From Nitrolancea sp040255925 (GTDB lineage Bacteria; Chloroflexota; Chloroflexia; Thermomicrobiales; Thermomicrobiaceae): a stretch of 7,064 nt of DNA. Location: positions 1 to 7,064 of the forward strand of contig JBDZVX010000123.1 of the NCBI GenBank assembly GCA_040255925.1, in the 5' to 3' direction. The translations under genes were made by a program, and so were the position numbers. The notes below the pieces were generated by a model, which had not been told where the DNA came from, did not search any database, and saw only the letters and a list, made by a program, of their open reading frames with translations. Below, piece after piece: positions 1 through 5,867 of the stretch. Position 1 is the stretch's first letter. Every line of letters starts with the position of its first letter.

Positions 1-113
1 AAACCAATGATTTCAATGAACCGGCCATCTCGCGGGGACCGCGCCTCTGCGGCCACGATTCGGTAGCTCGGCTGCCTCTTTGCTCCCATGCGCCGCAGTC
101 GCAGCTTGATCAC
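1..113 (-). CDS. rpsP: 30S ribosomal protein S16, 5' part of gene (runs off left edge)
   Basis: S16 is a small-subunit ribosomal protein that binds 16S rRNA and helps 30S assembly. The minus strand from position 113 reads VIKLRLRRMGAKRQPSYRIV and then AAEARSPRDGRFIEIIG. This is the classic S16 N-terminus, with the family pattern I-R-L-R-R-M-G-A-K-x-x-P-x-Y-R-I-V and S-P-R-D-G-R-x-I-E. Only 37 codons plus two bases lie in the window; the full family length is about 80-90 residues. The start is GTG at 113-111, which puts Ile-Lys-Leu at residues 2-4 as expected for S16. A possible Shine-Dalgarno (GAAAGGA, 131-125) lies 11 bases upstream, a somewhat long spacing. A good promoter lies about 100 bases upstream. 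Identification is by motif recognition of a highly conserved protein and is near certain; the exact start is slightly less so. Confidence 0.94.
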   Translation of the reverse strand, partial: MIKLRLRRMGAKRQPSYRIVAAEARSPRDGRFIEIIG

Positions 114-213
114 CCCTTGTAGCGTCCTTTCGTCAACTCGTCAATTCAAAACCTGGTTCCATCCGGCTCCAGGCACAACGGTACCGTGCCGGACGGCGTC
201 CGAAGCCCTTGGG

Positions 214-243
214 AGCATAGCACGCCTGTGTTCATCGCGTCAA
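214..243 (-). promoter_or_regulatory. Likely sigma-70-type promoter of rpsP
   Basis: On the minus strand there is a TTGACG -35 hexamer (243-238), an 18-base spacer and a TATGCT -10 hexamer (219-214). The -10 is preceded by TGC, making it an extended -10. Transcription would start near 207, giving an untranslated leader of about 94 bases before the GTG at 113. The leader holds small inverted repeats: CGGACG/CGTCCG at 190-202 and CCTGG/CCAGG at about 152-173. The match to consensus is good, but promoter calls from sequence alone remain predictions. Confidence 0.6.
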
Positions 244-269
244 ACCAGAAATCGTAGACGCCCGCGTTC

Positions 270-288
270 GTTCCATAAATGATGGAAC
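270..288. repeat. 7-bp perfect inverted repeat upstream of the rpsP promoter
   Basis: GTTCCAT (270-276) and ATGGAAC (282-288) form a perfect 7-bp inverted repeat around a 5-base AT-rich centre. It ends 27 bases upstream of the predicted rpsP -35 element. It could be a binding site for a dimeric regulator or a small hairpin. It does not match the GAAC-type LexA layout, because its half-sites point the other way. Its function is unknown. Confidence 0.4.
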
Positions 289-630
289 ATTTTCGCCAGC
301 GCAGCCGTTTCTTTATGCAGACGAGGCTACCCGGCCTGGTAACTGAGCATCACCGGGATGCCGCACAGCATACCCTGTTACTCGTCAGGGCATGCGCGTT
401 GCGGTTGCCGATGTGTAAACTGTGCTCATCGGACTCTCCCCTTCCAGCGTCCCGCGCCGTTCGGAGAGCCCGGTACTCGCGTTTTGGCGATAAATACCGG
501 CAAATCGACGATTGCTCAGCATCACCAACCGGCGGTCTCGTTCGTTATATATGGTGCAGCGAGTAGAGGAACTCGTGTTTTCCACATTAGGGGGTGTTTG
601 TGGTGCCGGCTCTTGGAGGAGGCACGATCC

Positions 631-636
631 AGGAGG
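631..636 (+). promoter_or_regulatory. Ribosome binding site deciding the L,D-transpeptidase start
   Basis: AGGAGG lies 5 bases before the ATG at 642. This favours that start over the in-frame GTG at 594 and puts the signal peptide exactly at the N-terminus. Confidence 0.8.
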
Positions 637-641
637 GATGC

Positions 642-1730
642 ATGCGGCGGTTCTTGTACGTGTTCTTTATCATCGCGGTAATGGTTTCGGCATTTCCGTT
701 CACATCATCGCCAGCGAAAGCGGCTGATCCGCCGTTCGGCCAACTTGCGGATGAGGTGTTCTTCCAGCAGACCGGACACCACGTCTCCGGTGCATTCCTC
801 AAGTACTGGTGGAACAACGGTGGGCTGGATACGTACGGCTTTCCTCTCACCGAGGCAACCGAGATCAATGGGTTACTCACCCAGTATTTCGAGCGGGCCC
901 GTTTCGAGTACCATCCGGATAACCCGGACGAGCACAAGGTCCTGCTCGGGCTCTTAGGCAACGAAGTCACCAAGGGCCGGAAGGATTCTCCGTTTACACC
1001 CTTCCCCGCCGATTTCACCTATGAGAACAACAAGGATCGCACCTATTTCCCGCAAACCGGACATTTCCTGAGCTTCGGTTTCAAGGCCTACTGGGAGACG
1101 TATGGCGGGCTGGCGGTGTTTGGCTACCCGACGTCGGAGGAGTTCAGCGAGAAAAACGCGGCTGACGGCAACACCTACACCGTCCAGTACTTTGAGCGGG
1201 CACGCTTCGAATATCACCCGGAATTCTCGCCCACGAAGTATGAAGTATCCCTCGGCCTTCTCGGTCGGGAGATCGCGGAGGCCAAAAAAGTCGCGATGAC
1301 CCCGGTTACGCAACGTGGGGGAACACCGATTTGGCCGGCTGGTACCGTGGCCCCCGACAAATGGATCGAGATCAATCTCTCAATTCCGCAGACGCTGACC
1401 GCGTGGGAGGGGGACAATGCCGTCTACTCAACGCGTATCTCGGGCGGCCTCCCAGCTCACCCAACCCCGCTCGGGACGTTCCAGGTGTACTGGAAGCTCC
1501 GCTATGATGACATGACCGGCGGTCTGGCCGGGACCGACGACTACTATTACTTGCCCAACGTCCCGCACGTCATGTACTTCTACACCGGAGGTTACGCGAT
1601 TCACGGTACCTATTGGCACGCGAACTACGGCTATCCAATGAGTCATGGGTGTGTAAACCTGCCTCCGGATGCCGCCGAATGGGTCTACAACTGGTCGCCA
1701 GTCGGAACCCAAATCTGGATCCATTACTGA
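642..1730 (+). CDS. Secreted L,D-transpeptidase (YkuD fold) with two N-terminal TGH-YW-ERARFEYHP repeats
   Basis: YkuD-fold L,D-transpeptidases act outside the membrane, typically making 3-3 cross-links in peptidoglycan or attaching proteins to it. The ATG at 642 is preferred because AGGAGG (631-636) sits 5 bases upstream and the protein then opens with a clean signal peptide: MRRF, a hydrophobic core, then a predicted cut after AKA at residue 27. A GTG at 594 would add 16 residues ahead of the signal. Two homologous modules follow at residues 39-106 and 135-208, each with TGH, YW, GG, a GFP or GYP turn, QYFERARFEYHP and LGLLG. The catalytic domain spans about 237-362. It keeps the family signature: His321 in AIHGT, and SHGCVNL with His335 and nucleophile Cys337. 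Total length is 362 residues. The gene ends at a strong terminator shared with recD2. The repeats may bind the cell wall, which is inference. Confidence 0.93.
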   Translation: MRRFLYVFFIIAVMVSAFPFTSSPAKAADPPFGQLADEVFFQQTGHHVSGAFLKYWWNNGGLDTYGFPLTEATEINGLLTQYFERARFEYHPDNPDEHKVLLGLLGNEVTKGRKDSPFTPFPADFTYENNKDRTYFPQTGHFLSFGFKAYWETYGGLAVFGYPTSEEFSEKNAADGNTYTVQYFERARFEYHPEFSPTKYEVSLGLLGREIAEAKKVAMTPVTQRGGTPIWPAGTVAPDKWIEINLSIPQTLTAWEGDNAVYSTRISGGLPAHPTPLGTFQVYWKLRYDDMTGGLAGTDDYYYLPNVPHVMYFYTGGYAIHGTYWHANYGYPMSHGCVNLPPDAAEWVYNWSPVGTQIWIHY

Positions 1731-1751
1731 CGATTCGTCTAACCGAGCAAC

Positions 1752-1792
1752 AAACACCGGGGTCGGTCGCAGGCCTGACCCCGATGTTTTTT
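1752..1792. terminator. Rho-independent terminator shared by the convergent L,D-transpeptidase and recD2 genes
   Basis: AAACACCGGGGTC (1752-1764) pairs with GACCCCGATGTTT (1777-1789), a 13-bp stem with a single C-A mismatch and a 12-base loop. On the plus strand it runs into six T residues (1787-1792). On the minus strand it starts just after the recD2 stop codon (1795-1793) and is followed by TGTTTGTTG, so it can probably act in both directions. It starts 21 bases after the plus-strand stop. Confidence 0.87.
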
Positions 1793-4051
1793 CTATCGCT
1801 CCGATCGGTCCCCTTGTAGCTGATCCGCGTTCGCTTCCATCATCGTCCGGAGCCGGTCGGCGAGCGCGGTGTATCGCCGGGCGATCCGGTCATTCCGGAT
1901 CGCGATCGCGATCGCCTTGGTCTGGCCGACCAAGACCACCAATTCCCGAGCCCGCGTAATAGCCGTGTAGAGCAGGTTCCGCTGCAACATCAGATAGTGG
2001 GTCGTCAGCACCGGAACCACTACGGCCCGGAACTCCGAGCCCTGTGAGCGGTGAACGGAGATCGCGAACGCGTGGGCGAACTCGTCAGCCTGGCTGAACG
2101 GAAGCCGGATCACCCGGCCGTCATCAAGGGCGATCTCGATCGTCTGTTCAACACTGTCGATTCGACGGACGTAGGCCAGGTCGCCGTTGAAGACTTCTAG
2201 CTGATAATTGTTGCGGAGCGCGATCAGCCGGTCACCCTCCCGGATCAGTCGCCCGGCCGCTCGGATCTCACCCCGCGCTTGCCCCGGTGGGTTCAGCGCT
2301 TCCTGAAGCAACTCGTTGAGACGCCGGGTCCCGGCCGCTCCGCGGTTCATCGGGCTGAGCACCTGGATCTCCGAGGCGGAGATCCCATACGCCTTCGGCA
2401 GCCGCGTCCGCACCAGGTCACAAATGACATCGGCCGCCTGTTCCGGCACCGTGTCCCCCTCCGCCAGACGCATCACCACGAAATCACGCACGTCGCGACC
2501 CCAGTGCGGCATCTCCCCATGGTTGATCCGGTGCGCGTTTTGGATGATCGCGCTCTCCTCGGCCTGCCGGAAGACGGCCTCCAACCGCACCACCGGCACG
2601 ACATCGCTGTTGATGATGTCCCTGAGGACGTTCCCCGGTCCGACCGACGGTAATTGATCGATGTCACCGACCAGCAGCAGGTGCGCTCCGGAGGGAATCG
2701 CCCGGAGGAGGGCGTTGACCAGCGCGATATCGAGCATCGACGCTTCGTCGACGACCACCAGATCGGCCTCCAACAGGTTCTCCTCGTTGAACGCCGCCGT
2801 GCCGCCTGGCTGCAACTTCAGCAGCCGGTGGATCGTCTTCGCCTCCCGGCCGGTGATCTCGGCCATTCGCTTGGCCGCGCGTCCCGTCGGTGCCGCCAGG
2901 ATCACGCGAGCCCGCTTGGCTACCGCTAGCGTGACGATCGAGCGGACGGTCGTGCTCTTGCCGGTCCCCGGCCCTCCGGTGAGAACCGTGACCTGCTCGG
3001 TCAGCGCGGTTTCGACCGCATGCGCCTGCCGCTCCGACAACGGCGGGATACCCCGTACCCCGGTCAGCCAGCCGAAGGCCGCCTCCCAACCCAGCTTCTT
3101 GAAGAGCGCCAGCCGGTCGTCAGGCGCGGTCCGTAGCCGGGCGATCCGACGGGCCACGGCGATCTCAGCTCCTCCGAGCGAGGCAAGATAGATCGCTTCG
3201 GTTCCATCGCGCTCTTCGACGAACACATCGCGCTCGGCCACGAGGCGTGGAACGATCGAATGCACCTGTTCCGGCTGGCAGCCAAGCAAATCGGACGCGG
3301 TGGCGGCAAGCTCCTCACGCGGGAGATAGAGATGACCATCGTTCTCGGCTGCCTGGGCCAGGACGTACCGGACACCGGCCGCGATTCGTTCCGGAGCGTC
3401 CTCGGGAATGCCGAGCGCCGCCCCGATCTGATCGGCCGTCTTGAACCCGATTCCCCAGACATCGCGCGCCAGGCGATAGGGATCGCGCTTCACGACCGCG
3501 GTCGATCCATCGCCATACTGGCGGTAAATCCGGACCGCCAACCCAGTATGGACGCCCAGGCTTTGCAGCATGACCATCACGTCTTTGATCGCACGCTGCT
3601 CAACCCAGGCCGCCTTGATGGCATCGGCGCGCTTCGGTCCAAGTCCGGGAACCTCGCGCAGGCGCGCCGGCTCCTCATCGATGACCGTGAGCGAGTCGGC
3701 GCCGAAGTGGTCGACGATCCGGCCGGCCGTGACTGGGCCGACTCCACGGATCAGTCCAGAACCGAGATACTTGCGCATCCCCTCGGTCGTCGCCGGGAGC
3801 GCTAGGCGGAAGCGAACGGACTGAAATTGACGGCCGTGCTGGGGATGACTGGTCCAGTAGCCATCGATCTGGAGCCCCTCCCCCGGATTGACACCACTCA
3901 ACTGGCCGACGACCGTGGCGGTGGCCCGGCTCGTCGTTAGCTTGAGAACGGTGTAGCCGCTGGTCGGATTGTGATACGTGATCCGCTCAACCGTGCCCTC
4001 CAGGTTCACCAGGGGCCGGTCAGCAGCGGGCGAGTCGAGATCGCGTGCCAT
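1793..4051 (-). CDS. recD2: RecD2-type ATP-dependent DNA helicase (SF1B)
   Basis: RecD2 is a 5'-3' DNA helicase that works without RecB and RecC and is linked to DNA repair and replication-fork maintenance. The chosen ATG at 4051 gives 752 residues, within the usual family range. The protein opens with the typical LEGTVERITYHN N-terminal domain (about 17-85). Three helix-hairpin-helix segments follow, near 97-117 (GVGPVTAGRI), 132-148 (VPGLGPKRADAI) and 199-215 (VWGIGFKTADQI). The motor core shows Walker A GGPGTGKST (359-367), Walker B VVVDEAS (432-438), GDIDQLP (462-468), VFRQ (493-496), VHRSQG (666-671) and TAITRAR (696-702), so all expected motifs are intact. An ATG at 4168 would add 39 residues that look unlike the family and lie upstream of the likely -10 element, so I reject it. 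It is convergent with the L,D-transpeptidase gene and divergent from the next gene. Confidence 0.96.
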   Translation of the reverse strand: MARDLDSPAADRPLVNLEGTVERITYHNPTSGYTVLKLTTSRATATVVGQLSGVNPGEGLQIDGYWTSHPQHGRQFQSVRFRLALPATTEGMRKYLGSGLIRGVGPVTAGRIVDHFGADSLTVIDEEPARLREVPGLGPKRADAIKAAWVEQRAIKDVMVMLQSLGVHTGLAVRIYRQYGDGSTAVVKRDPYRLARDVWGIGFKTADQIGAALGIPEDAPERIAAGVRYVLAQAAENDGHLYLPREELAATASDLLGCQPEQVHSIVPRLVAERDVFVEERDGTEAIYLASLGGAEIAVARRIARLRTAPDDRLALFKKLGWEAAFGWLTGVRGIPPLSERQAHAVETALTEQVTVLTGGPGTGKSTTVRSIVTLAVAKRARVILAAPTGRAAKRMAEITGREAKTIHRLLKLQPGGTAAFNEENLLEADLVVVDEASMLDIALVNALLRAIPSGAHLLLVGDIDQLPSVGPGNVLRDIINSDVVPVVRLEAVFRQAEESAIIQNAHRINHGEMPHWGRDVRDFVVMRLAEGDTVPEQAADVICDLVRTRLPKAYGISASEIQVLSPMNRGAAGTRRLNELLQEALNPPGQARGEIRAAGRLIREGDRLIALRNNYQLEVFNGDLAYVRRIDSVEQTIEIALDDGRVIRLPFSQADEFAHAFAISVHRSQGSEFRAVVVPVLTTHYLMLQRNLLYTAITRARELVVLVGQTKAIAIAIRNDRIARRYTALADRLRTMMEANADQLQGDRSER

Positions 4052-4066
4052 AGGTCTCATTTCCGC

Positions 4067-4133
4067 CCGGATACCGGTTCCGGGACTCGTTCGAGCGCCG
4101 GAAGGTCGCGTCACGATCGATCGAGGTATCCGG
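4067..4133. repeat. 9-bp inverted repeat in the presumed recD2 leader
   Basis: CCGGATACC (4067-4075) and GGTATCCGG (4125-4133) are perfect complements separated by 49 bases. In a recD2 transcript starting near 4136 they could close a long stem-loop whose 3' arm abuts the purine-rich stretch (GGCGGAAATGAG) before the ATG at 4051. A shorter CCCGGA/TCCGGG hairpin (4066-4071 with 4078-4083) would compete for one arm. A regulatory role is conjecture. Confidence 0.4.
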
Positions 4134-4142
4134 CGAAACGTA

Positions 4143-4148
4143 AGTATA
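4143..4148 (-). promoter_or_regulatory. Candidate -10 element for recD2
   Basis: The minus strand reads TATACT here, five of six matches to TATAAT, but no convincing -35 lies 16-18 bases upstream. If it is used, transcription starts near 4136, about 85 bases before the ATG at 4051. That would exclude the upstream ATG at 4168. Confidence 0.35.
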
Positions 4149-4246
4149 TCCTGGAAGGAGCGAACCATCCGGCACTCGCGCCGGTGGCATGGATCGGGTA
4201 GGCTTCGAAAGACGAATCGATCTTAATCGACCAGGAGCAGCGCCCG

Positions 4247-4585
4247 TTGGTGCTCATTATCCCGATTATCTACATTCTCTCCTGGCGCACCTGCCGGAAT
4301 CTCCGTCAGGCATTCCAGGAGACGGTCGCCTGGTGTGTCGGCTATCTCATTACCGGCGGCGTGTTACTGCTCATGAGCTACGGAAACTGGCTGGATCTCG
4401 CCTCCGGCAGGCCCGATCAGCCGGGTGCGCTCATCGCGATACTCGGCGGATTCAGCGGCATGCTCATCAGCCGGATCGTCTGGAAACGGCGCGGCGGGCA
4501 TCTCAAACAATCATCAAACCGGTGGATTCGTGCGCTCAATGCTGCTCGTTCGAATGACGTGGGCAAGTCACGACCGCGCCGCTGA
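4247..4585 (+). CDS. Small membrane protein of unknown function
   Basis: I do not recognise this 112-residue protein. It has a short hydrophobic N-terminal stretch (2-13, VLIIPIIYILSW) and two clear membrane spans at about 28-45 (AWCVGYLITGGVLLLMSY) and 60-79. A basic tail of about 30 residues follows, rich in Arg and Lys. The segment after the last span (KRRGG) is positively charged, which suggests a cytoplasmic C-terminus. The start is uncertain: TTG at 4247 lies 9 bases after AGGAG (4233-4237), while the next codon, GTG at 4250, is also possible at 12 bases. The gene diverges from recD2 and lies 125 bases before the HD-domain gene. No enzymatic motif is visible. It is judged real from the coherent hydrophobicity pattern and the ribosome binding site. 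Confidence 0.62.
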   Translation: MVLIIPIIYILSWRTCRNLRQAFQETVAWCVGYLITGGVLLLMSYGNWLDLASGRPDQPGALIAILGGFSGMLISRIVWKRRGGHLKQSSNRWIRALNAARSNDVGKSRPRR

Positions 4586-4624
4586 CACCTCAGCAGGACG
4601 TCCGGCTGTGAACCGTCCGGTTTC

Positions 4625-4633
4625 TGCTATGGT
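4625..4633 (+). promoter_or_regulatory. Possible extended -10 promoter for the HD-domain gene
   Basis: TGCTATGGT resembles an extended -10 (TGnTATAAT) and shares TGCTATG with the predicted rpsP promoter. The -35 region is weak (about three of six matches). It would give a leader of about 70 bases. Confidence 0.3.
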
Positions 4634-4639
4634 TATTCG

Positions 4640-4655
4640 CCGGGGAGCGCCCCGG
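4640..4655. repeat. CCGGGG/CCCCGG hairpin before the HD-domain gene
   Basis: Six perfect GC pairs close an AGCG loop (4640-4645 with 4650-4655). No T-run follows, only TTATA, so it is at best a weak terminator for the upstream membrane-protein gene or a structure in the leader of the HD gene. Confidence 0.35.
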
Positions 4656-4710
4656 TTATAGATCACCACGATCGTCTAAAACAGCAATAGAGCGGGGGGA
4701 GAACGGCGGG

Positions 4711-5289
4711 ATGGACCGAGACGCGTCCTGGGAGCTGATGACGGAATACACCACCCAACCTCACCTGCGCCGCCACATGCTGGCAGTCGAGGCCGCGATG
4801 CGCGCGTACGCCGTCCGGTTCGGCGAGAACCCGGATCTCTGGGGCACCGTCGGACTTCTCCACGATTTTGACTACGAGCGCTATCCAGACGTCAGCCCCG
4901 AAGGGCACCCCGTCGTCGGGTCCAAGGTCCTCCGGGAACGTGGCTACCCGGAAGGAGTAATCCATGCGATCCTCAGTCACGCCAGTGAGGCTACCGGCGT
5001 CACGCCGGAAACCCCGATGGAGCGGACACTGGTCGCGGTCGACGAACTGACCGGATTTCTCGTCGCGGTCGCGCTGGTCCGCCCGAGTAAAAGCATCCTC
5101 GATGTCGAGATCAAAAGCGTGAAGAAGAAGTGGAAGCAAAAGGAATTCGCCGCAGCGGTCAACCGCCAGGAGATCGAACAGGCGGCAAGCGAACTCGGTG
5201 TCCCGCTGGATGAGCACATCGGCATCGTGCTCGATGCGATGAAGGCTCACGCCAGCGAACTCGGCCTCGCGGGCACCGTGGGTACGTGA
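4711..5289 (+). CDS. HD-superfamily hydrolase (COG2316-like)
   Basis: HD-domain proteins are metal-dependent phosphohydrolases; the substrate of this subgroup is not known to me. The 192-residue protein shows the expected ligand series: His22 in LRRHM, His51-Asp52 in LLHDFDYER, His66 in EGHPVVG, His90 in ILSHA and Asp111 in VAVDELTG. The LLHD-D-E-YPD and VDELTGF patterns resemble the predicted HD hydrolases grouped as COG2316, a from-memory assignment. The C-terminal third carries a lysine-rich helix (SVKKKWKQKEF, about 136-146) and ends in a helix with DAMKAHASELGL. There is no signal peptide or membrane span, so it is cytoplasmic. The ATG at 4711 follows GGGAG (4697-4701) with 9 bases between. 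The gene is probably single, convergent with the avidin-like gene across a strong hairpin. Confidence 0.87.
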   Translation: MDRDASWELMTEYTTQPHLRRHMLAVEAAMRAYAVRFGENPDLWGTVGLLHDFDYERYPDVSPEGHPVVGSKVLRERGYPEGVIHAILSHASEATGVTPETPMERTLVAVDELTGFLVAVALVRPSKSILDVEIKSVKKKWKQKEFAAAVNRQEIEQAASELGVPLDEHIGIVLDAMKAHASELGLAGTVGT

Positions 5290-5337
5290 TCCGCTGCTGC
5301 AATATCCCGTCTGAAGCACCCTAAGATCCCAGCACCG

Positions 5338-5353
5338 CGGCCATCAATGGCCG
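5338..5353. repeat. Small inverted repeat downstream of the HD-domain gene
   Basis: CGGCCA (5338-5343) and TGGCCG (5348-5353) pair around TCAA. It lies about 50 bases after the HD stop codon, just before a second and stronger hairpin, so the two together may help end transcription or protect a 3' end. Confidence 0.4.
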
Positions 5354-5368
5354 GAATTCCTGCTCCAG

Positions 5369-5393
5369 TCAGGCCGGGGATAACCCGGCCTGA
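5369..5393. terminator. Hairpin between convergent HD and avidin-like genes, probable bidirectional terminator
   Basis: TCAGGCCGGG (5369-5378) and CCCGGCCTGA (5384-5393) form a perfect 10-bp stem with a GATAA loop. It lies 80 bases after the HD stop and 27 bases beyond the avidin-like stop on the other strand. Neither side has a proper T-run, so this is a hairpin-only terminator or a 3'-end barrier rather than a textbook intrinsic one. Confidence 0.6.
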
Positions 5394-5419
5394 TGCAAAC
5401 CCTTGTCTAGTTAGTCCGA

Positions 5420-5824
5420 TTACGGATGCGGTCTCCGCAGGAGCCGCTGTTTCGTCGCTATGCCTTCCGCCTGGGGCTGGCTCCGGGTGAAGACGTCTTG
5501 CCCAATCATCGTCGATTGCCAGTTCTCCGTCGGATCTGTTTCCAGCGTGAGAAGCCAAAAGGCATTGATCTGGTCATCCACCACCTGCCCTGACCAAGCG
5601 GTAACGGACTTGCACGAGGACTGGTCGTTCTGCCAAACCACTGAGAAGGCCACCGCTTGCCCGCCACTGTCGGTATCGGTCACGCCGACTACGCTGAAAT
5701 TCCCTTGCGCACATCCTTGGCTGGATACCGCCGTACTGTAGATCCCCTGAACGTATCCGTTCTGAACCTCCTGAATCAACAGCGAGGATCCCAGTTCGTT
5801 GTACCATTGGCCGGTAATATCCAT
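5420..5824 (-). CDS. Avidin/streptavidin-family biotin-binding protein, no signal peptide
   Basis: Avidins are eight-stranded beta-barrels that bind biotin with extreme affinity. The 134-residue protein aligns by eye with streptavidin nearly end to end: ITGQWYNELGS at the start, then FSVVWQN, WSGQ, WLLT and STMIGQDVFT. Streptavidin contacts N23, S27, Y43, S45, W79, S88, T90, W92, W108, W120 and D128 map to N9, S13, Y29, T31 (Thr as in avidin), W64, S73, T75, W77, W90, W102 and D110; N49 becomes S35. Cys38 and Cys71 sit nine residues after that Tyr and seven after that Trp, as in rhizavidin, suggesting a loop-to-loop disulfide. A strong ribosome binding site (AAAGGAG, 5 bases upstream) and an in-frame TGA about 24 bases upstream fix the start at 5824, so no signal peptide exists and the product should be cytoplasmic. 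A basic tail of about 20 residues follows the last strand. The neighbour across the divergent region is bioY. Confidence 0.92.
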   Translation of the reverse strand: MDITGQWYNELGSSLLIQEVQNGYVQGIYSTAVSSQGCAQGNFSVVGVTDTDSGGQAVAFSVVWQNDQSSCKSVTAWSGQVVDDQINAFWLLTLETDPTENWQSTMIGQDVFTRSQPQAEGIATKQRLLRRPHP

Positions 5825-5859
5825 AAGGTCTCCTTTCTCGTTACATCATCGATAGGTTG

Positions 5860-5865
5860 ATTATG
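5860..5865 (-). promoter_or_regulatory. Candidate -10 element for the avidin-like gene
   Basis: The minus strand reads CATAAT, five of six matches to TATAAT, which would start transcription near 5853 and leave a leader of about 28 bases. The -35 region is weak (TTCCCC at 17 bases). The nested palindrome at 5868-5917 would cover the -35 and spacer, so a repressor there could block this promoter. Confidence 0.35.
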
Positions 5866-5867
5866 AA

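Larger units (their letters stand above)
114..641. other. Intergenic region between rpsP and the L,D-transpeptidase gene
   Basis: About 530 bases without a convincing gene. Open frames here have skewed, low-complexity compositions and no recognisable protein. The region contains several hairpin-capable segments. One is GCAT-x-CCCTG (368-377) with CAGGG-x-ATGC (386-395). Another pairs CTCTCC (434-439) with GGAGAG (463-468). A third is an outer CCGGTA (470-475)/TACCGG (495-500) stem with an inner TCGC/GCGA stem at 477-490. A TATATA-rich segment at 546-551 could be a -10 for the downstream gene, but no matching -35 is evident. I saw no tRNA T-arm signature and no riboswitch consensus that I recognise. 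Confidence 0.5.

Noticed and set aside
594..641. GTG start at 594 for the L,D-transpeptidase
   Set aside because: It adds 16 residues ahead of a clean signal peptide, while ATG at 642 has AGGAGG five bases upstream.
279..727. Several overlapping open frames in the first intergenic region
   Set aside because: All have Arg/Ser/Cys-rich unstructured compositions, no convincing ribosome binding site and no recognisable domain.
2661..3191. Long plus-strand open frame opposite recD2 (176 codons)
   Set aside because: It is antisense to conserved helicase motifs, rich in Ser, Arg and Ala as expected for a GC-rich shadow frame, and resembles no protein. The same applies to the 181-codon frame at 3260-3805.
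4052..4168. Upstream ATG at 4168 for recD2
   Set aside because: The extra 39 residues do not resemble the RecD2 N-terminus and the likely -10 (4148-4143) would lie inside them; ATG at 4051 fits family length.
4663..5319. Long minus-strand open frame opposite the HD-domain gene (218 codons)
   Set aside because: It is the antisense shadow of a recognisable HD protein, with Asp/Arg-rich low-quality composition and no family signature.
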